Positions 56,511-64,000 of a DNA stretch of 64,000 nucleotides are shown here, piece after piece. The notes below the pieces were generated by a model that had not been told where the DNA came from, ran no database searches, and was given only the letters and a program-made list of their open reading frames with translations. Origin of the DNA: Diospyros lotus. Taxonomy: Eukaryota; Streptophyta; Magnoliopsida; Ericales; Ebenaceae. The position numbers and the translations under genes were made by a program. The stretch lies in the NCBI RefSeq assembly GCF_014633365.1, contig NC_068352.1, positions 19,935,310 through 19,999,309 on the forward strand, written 5' to 3'. Every line of letters begins with the position of its first letter. Position 1 is the stretch's first letter.

Positions 56511-57858
56511 AGAAGGCAAAAAATAAATAAATAACAAATAAGGAAAAATAAAAGCAAAGGAGGATGGGAAAGACTAACCTCAAGGAGATGAATGCTTGTC
56601 TTGAAATAATAATTGTGGGATGGGGCCTTAGGGCTTATATAGAGGGGACCCAAGGGGGGAAAAAAATTCAAAATGACAATGTTTCCCTCCAAACGAATTC
56701 TTCCCTCCAACCAAAACCCAGCCCTATAATTTCAGGGTAGTAAATGAGGTTTTTAAGCACTAATCTCAACTTTAAAAACACTCTCGTGCGTCTTGGGAAA
56801 AATCAACAATCAAGTAACCTACTCCTCGACCCAACATGATTTTCAGCTCAGCTCAAGGAGTAGGGGGCAAGTGATGTGGCACCAACTGAAATTACTAGAA
56901 TACCCCTACACACTGATAGTCTCACATGCCACGTGGATCACCTGAGAGACCGACACGTGGCCAGTCAACACTCTAAAGCGGAGCCCGAGAAATCTGGGCC
57001 GAGCAGGGCCCTGCTCGGCCATGTCGGCCATGGCCGAGCCAAGCACTCGGCCATGGCTGAGGAGCTCGGCCTCGCCTGGGCGAGGCCGAGCATGGCCGAC
57101 CTCGGCCATGACCGAGGCAGCCTGGCCAGTCGACCTCGGCCAGGCGTCTCTGCCTGGCTGAGGGAGAAATTATTTAAAAAAAAACAAAAAACAAAAAAAC
57201 AAAGAGGAAGCAAAAGGCAAAAAATAAATAAATAACAAATAAGGAAAAATAAAAGCAAAGGAGGATGGGAAAGACTAACCTCAAGGAGATGAATGCTTGT
57301 CTTGAAATAATAATTGTGGGGTGGGGCCGTAGGGCTTATATAGAGGGGACCCAAGGGGGGAAAAAATTCAAAATGACAATGTTTCCCTCCAAACGAATTT
57401 TTCCCTCCAACCAAAACCCATCCCTATAATTTCAGGATAGTAAATGAGGTTTTTAAGCACTAATCTCAACTTTAAAAACACTCTTATGCGTCTTGGAAAA
57501 AATCAACAGTCAAGTAACCTACTCCTCGACCCAGCATGATTTTCAGCTCGGCTCAAGGAGTGGGGGGCAAGTGATGTGGCATCAACTGAAATTACTAGAA
57601 TACCCCTACGCGCTGATAGTCTCACCTGCCACGTGGATCACCTGAGAGACTGACACGTGGCCAGTCAACACTCTAGAGCGGAGCCCGAGAAATCCGGGCC
57701 GAACCGCAAGACCCGTTCCAACTTGACTGGGATTCTCGGGAGTCGTGCCCACTCATCTCGGATACCCCAAAACGGGTTCGCCTATAAAAGACAAGGACTC
57801 TCGCCAGGTATACCCAAGCTCTACAGCTCTCTCATTTACTAATACTTGCATTTACTCT
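56499..57858 (+). repeat. Tandemly repeated truncated 3' ends of the Tat-type element
   Basis: 56499-57000 and 57198-57700 are about 95 percent alike at an offset of 699 bp. Each unit has the 3' UTR (aaggaaaaataaaagcaaag onward), a polypurine tract and the LTR start. The first LTR breaks off at 57000; the second continues to 57858 and then stops inside R-U5. The order suggests a tandem duplication or two nested partial insertions. Confidence 0.7.
57001..57170. repeat. GC-rich CTCGGCCATG-type palindromic repeat
   Basis: Short units made of CGGCCATG, GCTCGGCC, CCTCGGCC and GGCCGAG, many self-complementary, in an otherwise AT-rich area. They sit exactly where the first right LTR breaks off. No coding role is inferred, although both strands have open frames. 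Confidence 0.6.
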
Positions 57859-58040
57859 TATTTGGAATGACCGCTCTTACACAAACCCCGATGCTCGTTC
57901 TTTTGATTAAATCAAGGGAGGTAAATTACATATTGGGCCTTTGGCTTTTATGCAAGACAAGGATCGAACTCGCAATCTACCAGATTGACACTAACATATT
58001 GCTCATTCGACCGCTCGACCTATGCCTTAAGACCCCTAAA
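57859..58040 (-). mobile_element. tRNA-derived SINE-like sequence
   Basis: On the minus strand a tRNA-like head has an A-box-like TAGGTCGAGCGGTCG (about 58006-58020) and, about 48 bp further, a B-box-like GAGTTCGATCC (57962-57972), followed by about 100 bp of unrelated tail. The spacing fits RNA polymerase III promoters of SINEs. No clear target duplication was found, and one end abuts the truncated LTR. Confidence 0.45.
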
Positions 58041-59551
58041 CATACTACTTAAGACCGTGCTACATGTATCGAGAATATGTACAAACTCGATGATCGAATC
58101 GAACTTCATCTATTGATGAAGTCTGGACTTCATTGCTTGAGCTTCATTCTGGATGAACTCAACCGGTCTTGATTCATGAAGCTTGGGGCTTCATCTAGAG
58201 GTGACAACGACGACATGGTGCAACGGCGGTCTGTGGGAGGCGCTATGGCTAGGCGATGATAGGATGCAACAATGATTGCGTGAGGCGCTGCAATGGGGCG
58301 ACGACAAGATGCATAGACTGTCAATGAGGCGTATCGCGAGGCGACACCGGGCTAGGTGAAGGTGATGAGGTGAGTCGTGAGGCAACGTGAAGGCAGCGAG
58401 GCGAAGTGGAGCTTGCTAGAGGTGGCCATGGCTGAGGAAAGATGAGACAACCAAGGGCAGGGGTGGTGAATCTGTAAATCAGGTGAGGGCATTTTTGTGA
58501 TTTAGCCCCTTCGATCATTTTTTTAGTAACTCATTTAATTGTACAAGTAACATTTTTCTACTACTTAATAGCCCATAATTTTAAAATATTTTTCTTTAAT
58601 AGATAAATTAGTTTTTGTGTGAAAAATTTTGCCAAAAAAAAAAGAAAAGACAAAAAAGGTGAAAATTTAGGTAGTCTGAATCTTTTATTTTCTGATTAAA
58701 GTTCTAAATTTCTATTCTAAACCTCAAAATCCCTAACCCTAATCCATTTTCTTCATAAATGCCATCTCCGTGCAGCCATAACTTCACTTCCATTTGCATT
58801 GTTATAATAAGATTTACATTTTTTAATTCATTTATAATTCTAAAATTTGATTATTTAATTAGTGATTTATGTTTTTCTGTTGCTTTGACATTTATGTATA
58901 ATTGTGAATAACGTATTCGTATACTTAAATAACGATATTATTAAACTTTACATATAGATTTCTGAACCAGTGATTCCATCATTAATAAACAATCAATGAG
59001 ACCAATAAATCAGTATTCAGGCGCATTTATTTTAATAATTATGATCGTCATATTATTATTCGATATAAATTTATGCTGTGAAAAACTTGGAAAAAAACAA
59101 ATAGTTGGTCAGTCACAAGAAAATGATTGACATTACAAGCACGAGACAGAAGCACAAGCTGTGAAAGTGAATTCATTCCTAACTCAATATCTCTCTTATT
59201 GCCTCTAACATCACTATCAGCCCGCCCTAATTAACCTTAATTACAAATTAAGGCCAGCAACAAGTCCAGACCCACAAGGTTGGGCCGGAAAATACCCGTC
59301 AAGGAAAACGAGGACACGAGAAGAAGTAAAATTGCACATGCACGCGCAGATATTATTGTCTTTCCTTCCACAACTCTAGCCCCAAGCATCTTGTGTGATC
59401 GAGAATTAAGGAGGATTTAGTAGAGGAGCAATTAAGGCTTTCAAGAAACTTGAACTTGAGGGCTCGGGACGCACCAAGGACAATCTATCGTCCACCAGTA
59501 GGACTGGCTACAATCCCGGTGGCATTAACTCATGTACTCCAGTGGAACTAG
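58041..59551. other. Intergenic region, no gene seen
   Basis: 58140-58440 is relatively GC-rich with irregular gaggcg / gcgacga words but no conserved frame. 58500-59100 is AT-rich. 59150-59551 would include the 3' UTR of the minus-strand CLE gene. Nothing else is recognised. Confidence 0.4.
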
Positions 59552-59791
59552 CTAGTGATGATGTTTAGGGTCAGGCCCGCCGGGACTCACCCGCGAAGGC
59601 CAGTTTTCTCTCCCTAACCCGGGTTCAAGCTCTTCTCGACGCTGCTTGAACAATGCTCGGAATGGTTCGATGAGGCTCTTCCTCGGAAGAGACGGCTCGA
59701 GAAGCCGAGCTTCCGAGCTATCCAGCAAAAGCAAAAGCAAAAACAAGAACAAGCTAATAATGCATACCCAGAACTTGGAAACTGACGCCAT
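59552..59791 (-). CDS. CLE: CLE-family signalling peptide precursor, 79 aa
   Basis: Residues 1-28 form a secretory signal peptide: M-A-S-V-S-K, then a 17-residue Leu/Ile/Phe core, then D-S-S-E-A as the probable cleavage region. A variable basic domain follows, and the protein ends with the 12-residue CLE motif R67-V-S-P-G-G-P-D-P-K-H-H78 plus one extra His. That motif is nearly the one of Arabidopsis CLE5/CLE6 (Gln in place of Lys). Pro70 and Pro73 are the usual hydroxylation (and arabinosylation) sites. CLE peptides are secreted and bind leucine-rich-repeat receptor kinases of the CLV1/BAM group to adjust meristem, root or vascular growth. Single exon and standard length. The start is the only ATG giving a signal peptide. 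Confidence 0.93.
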   Translation of the reverse strand: MASVSKFWVCIISLFLFLLLLLLDSSEARLLEPSLPRKSLIEPFRALFKQRREELEPGLGRENWPSRVSPGGPDPKHHH

Positions 59792-59834
59792 ATCTTCTTA
59801 ATTAGCTTCGTAGCCTTGCAGTAGGCTCTAACAA

Positions 59835-59844
59835 TTATATATAG
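59835..59844 (-). promoter_or_regulatory. TATA box of the CLE gene
   Basis: On the minus strand CTATATATAATT lies about 45-53 bp before the ATG, preceded (further upstream on that strand it would be transcribed-side) by a CT/GA dinucleotide run at 59843-59856. It implies a very short 5' UTR. Confidence 0.5.
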
Positions 59845-59856
59845 AGAGAGAGAGAG

Positions 59857-60345
59857 GTGTCGCCTTCCCCTATCGTTTATATTTTAATTTGGAGACTTAT
59901 ATATGTAATTAATTATATATGTGAGCTGAGCAAGATATAAGAAAATGATAAGAGACAATTAATTGAATGTGTGGTCTGCCATAATTGGCTTGTGGAGAAG
60001 AAGACGATGATGAAGAAACAGATGATGGTGAATCTCTGGCGATACGAACCGAAGCAGCGGCAATAATAATTGGGGAATTATACAGAGAATTGTTTTAAAG
60101 GCGACCTTCCAATGGAATCGGCAATGGTTGGGGGGTCTAGTCAGCAGCAGCAGCGTCGTTTGGCATTCATTCTGTACCACTTGGGAGACTTGAAAAGCTC
60201 ATCTTCTCCATATCAGCGTTTTCAATTACACCTTCCGACCGAACTTCAAAAGGTCAAAGACCTCTTCTCCGTTTTTTTTTTTTTTTTTTTTAACCAGGAA
60301 TCTTAGGTACAGTTTAAAGTGTAATAAATGCTTTTATTTTTAAAT
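59857..60345. other. Upstream region of the CLE gene
   Basis: No gene with recognisable homology. A 78-residue plus-strand frame (60070-60306) ends in polyphenylalanine from a T-run and has no family features. The stretch probably contains CLE regulatory DNA. Confidence 0.4.
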
Positions 60346-60482
60346 TATGGGTATTTGTTATATCTTATTTTTAATCTTTATACTTTTTTATTGATTGGTA
60401 CTAAACACATTATATTTTGAAATATTTTATTAACCAAGAAGAGTGTATAGGAGATTAAAAATAAAGTGTAACAAATGCACAT
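60346..60482. mobile_element. Probable small MITE
   Basis: The left arm GGGTATTTGTTATATCTTATTTTTAATC pairs with the right arm (reverse complement of AGATTAAAAATAAAGTGTAACAAATG) over about 30 bases with few mismatches, around an AT-rich 80-bp centre. The termini and target duplication are not resolved. Confidence 0.45.
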
Positions 60483-60500
60483 TTATTAATAAATAGATAA

Positions 60501-61656
60501 TGTTGTAGCCTAACCCCCAGGACAGTCCCCCATGAAAAGTCCTCGAGAAGATTCTCAAGAAGCGGGCTCGGGGCCGAATAAACGTTCATTGGGTACCTCC
60601 TTTCAAAACTAAGGAAAAAGTCAAAATAAAAGAAAAATGAAAGAAAAGAAGGAAGAAGGCCAAGGCTATAAATAAAGGTGGGTGGCCTCGTTGAAGGGCT
60701 TTTTTTTGGCCACGCAAGGGCCCTAGGCTGAGGGTGCGGAAGGCTCTTCTGCACGCCAGCCATCTGAAGACCCATGCGCGCCAGCGATTCGCATGCTAGC
60801 CATCTAAAGACCTCTACATGCCCGAAGACTCATCCACAGTCCCGCGCACGGAAGACTCCTCTGGGCACCCTAATGCGCCTGCAACCAAGCCTAGTCACGC
60901 CTGCCCGGCCCGGCCCACGGCCCCCCTACAAGGGGGCCGGGCCGGGCCAGCCCGTGGGCTAGAGGGCCGGGCCAGCCTGTGGGCTAGAGGGTCGGGCCCT
61001 TAGCCCACAGGGCCTAGTGGGCCGGGCCCGATGGGCCCGACCCTTTTTTTTTATTTTTTAAATAATTTTTTTAAAAATAATACATATAATATATACATAT
61101 ATAAATATCAAAATAATACATATATAAAAATTAATTTTTTTCTTTTAAAAATATTTTTCATCTTAATTCTTAAGTTTTAAATATTATTTCATCATTTTAT
61201 ATTTCAAAATTCTATATGCCTTATAAATTTTCTTGTGAATCGATATGAAAAATAATAAATTGATGGTTATTATTTATATATGTTATGAAATTAAATTTTT
61301 TAATATCCAATATCAATAATTATTAAAGAATAACAAAATAAAAAAAAATGAGTAAGAGCCTAAATGATTGGCCCATAAGGGCCTCATGGGCCCGGCCCAA
61401 AAGGGCCCAACGGGCCACGGGCCGGGCCCTTAGACGGGCTGGGCCGGGCCGAGCCGTGGGCCCAATTTCTTTGGCCCGGCCCCTTTTGAACAGTAACGGG
61501 CCGGGCCAAAGCCAGGCCCTTTTGACACCTCTAGTTGCCATAACACTGACCCATGCGCGCCAACCATCAGCGCGCGGAGTCCCCGAAGACCCATTTGGGC
61601 TTGCAGAAGACCCATATACGCCCCACATGCACCAGTTGCGCCCCGACACACCCAAC
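60501..61656 (+). repeat. Possible solo LTR with gaagacccatgcgcgcc-type repeats
   Basis: Starts TGTTGTAGCC, has a TATA-like GGCTATAAATAAAGG at about 60662-60676, and ends near CCCAACA. The downstream half has recurring gaagac-ccatgcgcgcc words on both sides of an internal insertion. No target duplication was found, so the LTR assignment is tentative. Confidence 0.35.
60925..61533. mobile_element. GGGCC-rich non-autonomous hAT-like element
   Basis: The right end reads GGCCCTTTTGACACCTCTA; reverse-complemented this is the TAGAGGTGTCAAAAGGGCC end common in plant hAT (Ac-like) families. Both subterminal regions (60900-61045 and 61372-61510) are dense in GGGCCGGGCC words, and the centre is AT-rich. 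The left terminus is not well defined and no 8-bp duplication was recognised. Confidence 0.5.
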
Positions 61657-61674
61657 AACTCACTGCCATGCCCC

Positions 61675-61970
61675 TGATATAATTGTATAGCAATGACACA
61701 ATAAATGGCACCAGGCACTCAAGAGATGAGTGAATTGGATGACTTAAAAAATGCTTAAAATTTAAAAATCTTTTACTAGAAATAAGGTTTTAGTGAGTTA
61801 AAAGAAAAAAATATAAAATGTCAAAACAAATGCTTGAAAAATGTAAAGTAAGAAAGATAAAAGACAATAATTTATAGTAGTTTGACTAAATCAAACCTAA
61901 TCTACTACCTTAACTTCTCATTAAAGATTTTCAATCATCTACTAAAATCTTCTACCAAACTCAATAGGCC
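61675..61970 (-). repeat. U5 fragment of a SIRE-type LTR (minus strand)
   Basis: Starts (plus strand) TGATATAATTGTATAGCAATG like 63518, and follows 63518-63815 closely for nearly 300 bp, including the gtgaattgg block. The match stops at CAATAGGCC. Confidence 0.7.
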
Positions 61971-62480
61971 TGATATTTTATTCTTGTGTTTAATTTTGAT
62001 AATGAAAAACAAATTAATTTATACCCTAAGTCATAAGTCAAGTATATGATTTTCAAATAAAAATTAATTTCATATACTTAGTTAAAATAGAGCTATATTC
62101 ATATATTTCTTAAATTGAGATACTATATTCATGTATATATCTTAAATAGAGATTTGCAACAACTTATATTTATTTTGATGATGATTTCCTTTGATATGAT
62201 TTTGATGATAAAATTATTTTGTTAATAGTTATTAACTTGGTACTTTAAATTACTTTTATATGTTCTATTAAGCACCAAAATAAAAATTAAATTCATCATG
62301 CAATCTAATGCCAAAAATCTTGTGATAAATTTTTTGATGACATTTGGAATATTATGTTTTTATTTAATTAAAAAAAGTACCAAAAAGCTTGTGATAAATT
62401 TCTTGATGCATTTGGAATATTATGTTTTTATTTGATTAAAAATTTTGTACCAAAAAAATTGTTTTCAAAGAGCTTGAGAA
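61971..62480 (+). repeat. U3 fragment of a SIRE-type LTR (plus strand)
   Basis: Begins TGATATTTTATTCTTGTGTTTAATTTTGATAATG, matching the LTR starts at 34125 and (on the minus strand) 7517. It carries catttggaatattatgtttt-type text, found inverted at 6890-6920. Its orientation is opposite to both neighbours, so the block is rearranged. It is followed by about 160 bp of unassigned sequence. Confidence 0.5.
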
Positions 62481-62641
62481 TAAAACCAGCATTGTTGACC
62501 CCCAAGCTTGAACCCTCACCACCAACGACGCCTAGGCTCCTATGCACATGCATAAGACTACTCCATTTGCAACACTTTTCACCTATACACGCGCACAAAA
62601 TTAATTATATAGTAAATCAAATTAGTTTCCTTAGCTCTCGG

Positions 62642-63456
62642 TTAGGTTGCCTTACTCTTCTTTTTCCTTAGGCTTCTTCTTTCTTCCAATTCTTTCTTTA
62701 GCTTTTTCCCTCTAAGGAATTTTTTGAACTTCTTAATGAGTATTACATGATCATCATCATCATCGTCATCTTCTTCTTCCTCACTAAAAGAATGTGAAAC
62801 CTTGGAAAGAAGAGACTTATATCTTTTTTCCTCATTATCATCTTTATTCATCATGATCTAATGAGTCATGAGAGATCTAATCAAATCATCAATAGACAAA
62901 TTATCTAAATCTTTAGCCTCTTGAATGGCTATCACTTTAGGGTCTCATTCGTTGGAAAGATTCTTTAGGATTTTTCTAACTTTTTTCCCATTTGTGTAAG
63001 TTTTTCCTAGAACCTCTAAACATGTGACAATATCATTAAACCTAGTAAACATATCCTTAATGGGCTCCCAAGATTTCATAGAAAAACATTCATACTCATG
63101 AAATAGGAAATTTGCATTGTTTCCTTGACTTGAGTAGTACCTTTATGAGAGACCTCCAATTTGTCCCAAATCTCCTTGGTCACTGAGCATGTGGATACTC
63201 TATTGAACTCCTCCAAACCAAGTGCATAAAAAAGAATATTCATGGCTTTAGCATTTTTCTCTGCAACCTCTATTTCTTCTCTAGTCCATTCATCAATCTT
63301 CTCCATTGGGGGTAGAATGACTCATTTTTTTATGGTCTCATAAACTTTAAGGTCATGCATCACATAGCAACTCATCCTCTTCTTCCAATAAGCGTAATTG
63401 GACCCATCAACGTAGGGTGGCCTTACGGAGCTTTGTTCTCCAAAGATTTGTGCCAT
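62642..63456 (-). pseudogene. SIRE-like copia gag fragment (minus strand)
   Basis: The ATG is at 63454-63456 on the minus strand with P-Y-V-D-G-S-N-Y-A-Y-W-K-K-R-M, then M-E-K-I-D-E-W and F-N-R-V-S-T-C-S-V-T-K-E-I-W-D-K-L, which is close to the gag at 35577. The later part (62854-62642) holds an Asp/Glu run and a Lys-rich tail. Stops near 63325 and 63078 break it. No pol follows before the rearranged LTR pieces. Confidence 0.8.
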
Positions 63457-63504
63457 ATTTTGGATCCTCCTTAGGTGGTTAAACCTAAAAATAAGGAGAT
63501 CAAA

Positions 63505-63516
63505 CTCTAATACCAA
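63505..63516 (-). promoter_or_regulatory. Primer-binding site of the minus-strand SIRE-like element
   Basis: Minus strand TTGGTATTAGAG (one change from TTGGTATCAGAG) directly follows the LTR end. It is complementary to initiator tRNA-Met. Confidence 0.75.
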
Positions 63517-63517
63517 T

Positions 63518-64000
63518 TGATATAATTGTATAGCAATGGCACAATGAATGGCACCACGCACCCAAAGGGGAGGGTGAATTGGGTGTTTTAAAAAATGCTT
63601 AACATTTAATTTTTTTTTTTACTAGAAATGAGGTTTTAATGAGTTAAAAGAGAAAATATAAAATGTCAAAACAAAGGCTTGAAAAATGTAAGGCAAGAAA
63701 GATAAAGGACACAAGTTTTATAGTGGTTTGACTAAACCAAGTCTAATCCACTACCTTAGCTCTTCATTAAGAATTTTCAAACTCCACTAAAACCTCTTAT
63801 CAAACCCAATAGGCCCTCTAGCATAAATTGGTAGAAATTACAAACCTCCTACTTATACACAAGTAAGCCCTTTGACTACACAAGCTATGAAATATAAGAA
63901 TGATACAAAAGAGAGGATCTGAAAGTAGACACTCTTAGTTACAATGTCTCTCAAAAATCAACCAAGGCTTAGACAAAATGACACAAATGAAAATCAAGCC
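63518..64000 (-). repeat. 5' LTR (R-U5 part) of the minus-strand SIRE-like element, runs off the window
   Basis: On the minus strand it ends ...ATTATATCA just before the PBS and has the usual U5 blocks: ttcaccctcccctttggg, the actataaaacttg-region, ctagagggcctattgg and the cactctta leader. U3 and TATA must lie beyond base 64000. Confidence 0.75.

Larger units (their letters stand above)
52935..57858 (+). mobile_element. Decayed Tat-type Ty3/gypsy element, pol 3' part deleted
   Basis: A left LTR begins TGATGTGGCACCAACTG at 52935. Gag and pol follow to about 56510. The same LTR start recurs at 56873 and 57572, each preceded by a polypurine tract (ggagtaggggg and ggagtgggggg). RNase H and integrase are absent: pol text stops at S-I-K-E and 3'-UTR text follows at once. 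The right LTRs are incomplete, so no target duplication can be read. Confidence 0.8.

Noticed and set aside
57950..58025. An intact tRNA gene
   Set aside because: A/B-box-like motifs are present, but the acceptor stem and anticodon arm do not pair; SINE-like is the better description.
60070..60306. 78-residue plus-strand frame ending in polyphenylalanine
   Set aside because: It ends in a T homopolymer, has no domain, and lies in the likely CLE upstream region.
61323..61718. 131-residue minus-strand and 109-residue plus-strand frames in GGGCC-rich DNA
   Set aside because: They follow GC-rich subterminal repeats of a DNA element, overlap each other on both strands and show no domain.

Overview
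The window looks like nuclear DNA of a dicot-type flowering plant. It is AT-rich and packed with plant LTR retrotransposons (Ty1/copia Tork- and SIRE-like; Ty3/gypsy chromovirus, Tat-like and Athila/Tat-like), an L1-type LINE, hAT-like DNA elements, a Cassandra-like LTR and a probable tRNA-derived SINE. Only two genes look like intact host genes: a pentatricopeptide-repeat (PPR) protein on the minus strand (22552-24912) and a small CLE signalling-peptide gene on the minus strand (59552-59791). No bacterial features, CRISPR arrays, rRNA genes or intact tRNA genes were seen. Family assignments come from motifs read by eye; no database search was run.

Layout. (1) 1-9486 is a near-identical direct copy of 24110-33609: the PPR 5' end, its upstream DNA, a SIRE-like LTR and an L1 LINE split by another SIRE-like LTR. 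It stops at a run of exactly 100 N (9487-9586). The differences I saw are few, mostly single-base indels, and lie in the part nearer the gap, so I read this as a false duplication at a contig end. (2) 9587-21592 is a chromovirus-type gypsy element cut at RNase H by a Tork-type copia element (12827-19533). That copia element was itself hit by an R-U5 LTR fragment inside the gag start, a Cassandra-like LTR carrying 5S rRNA sequence, and a hAT-like element with a perfect 8-bp target duplication. (3) 22552-24912 is the complete PPR gene. (4) 24913-51857 is a second nest: a LINE, a SIRE-like LTR, and a Tekay/Del-like LTR. The last appears interrupted by a SIRE-type copia element with an env-like ORF (34125-41593) and by a very young Athila/Tat-like element (42460-51825). 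(5) 52935-57858 is a decayed Tat-type gypsy element with a tandemly repeated, truncated 3' end. (6) 57859-64000 holds the SINE, the CLE gene, a probable MITE, a GGGCC-rich hAT-like element inside a possible LTR, and rearranged minus-strand SIRE-type sequence.

The most interesting object is the element at 42460-51825. It has about 2-kb LTRs that appear identical except for one homopolymer difference, a perfect 5-bp duplication (CTAGC), a primer-binding site and a polypurine tract, but no protease, reverse transcriptase or integrase. It carries three open reading frames instead: a gag-like protein with a zinc knuckle; a 181-residue protein with a basic stretch and four clustered cysteines, resembling the cysteine-rich nucleic-acid-binding proteins of carlavirus-type plant RNA viruses; and an intronless, uninterrupted LONELY GUY (LOG) homologue, the cytokinin-activating phosphoribohydrolase family. 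A recent non-autonomous retroelement carrying a cytokinin-activation gene next to a virus-like regulatory protein would be a notable mobile cargo system. Its function is inference; the open frames, LTRs and target duplication are read directly.
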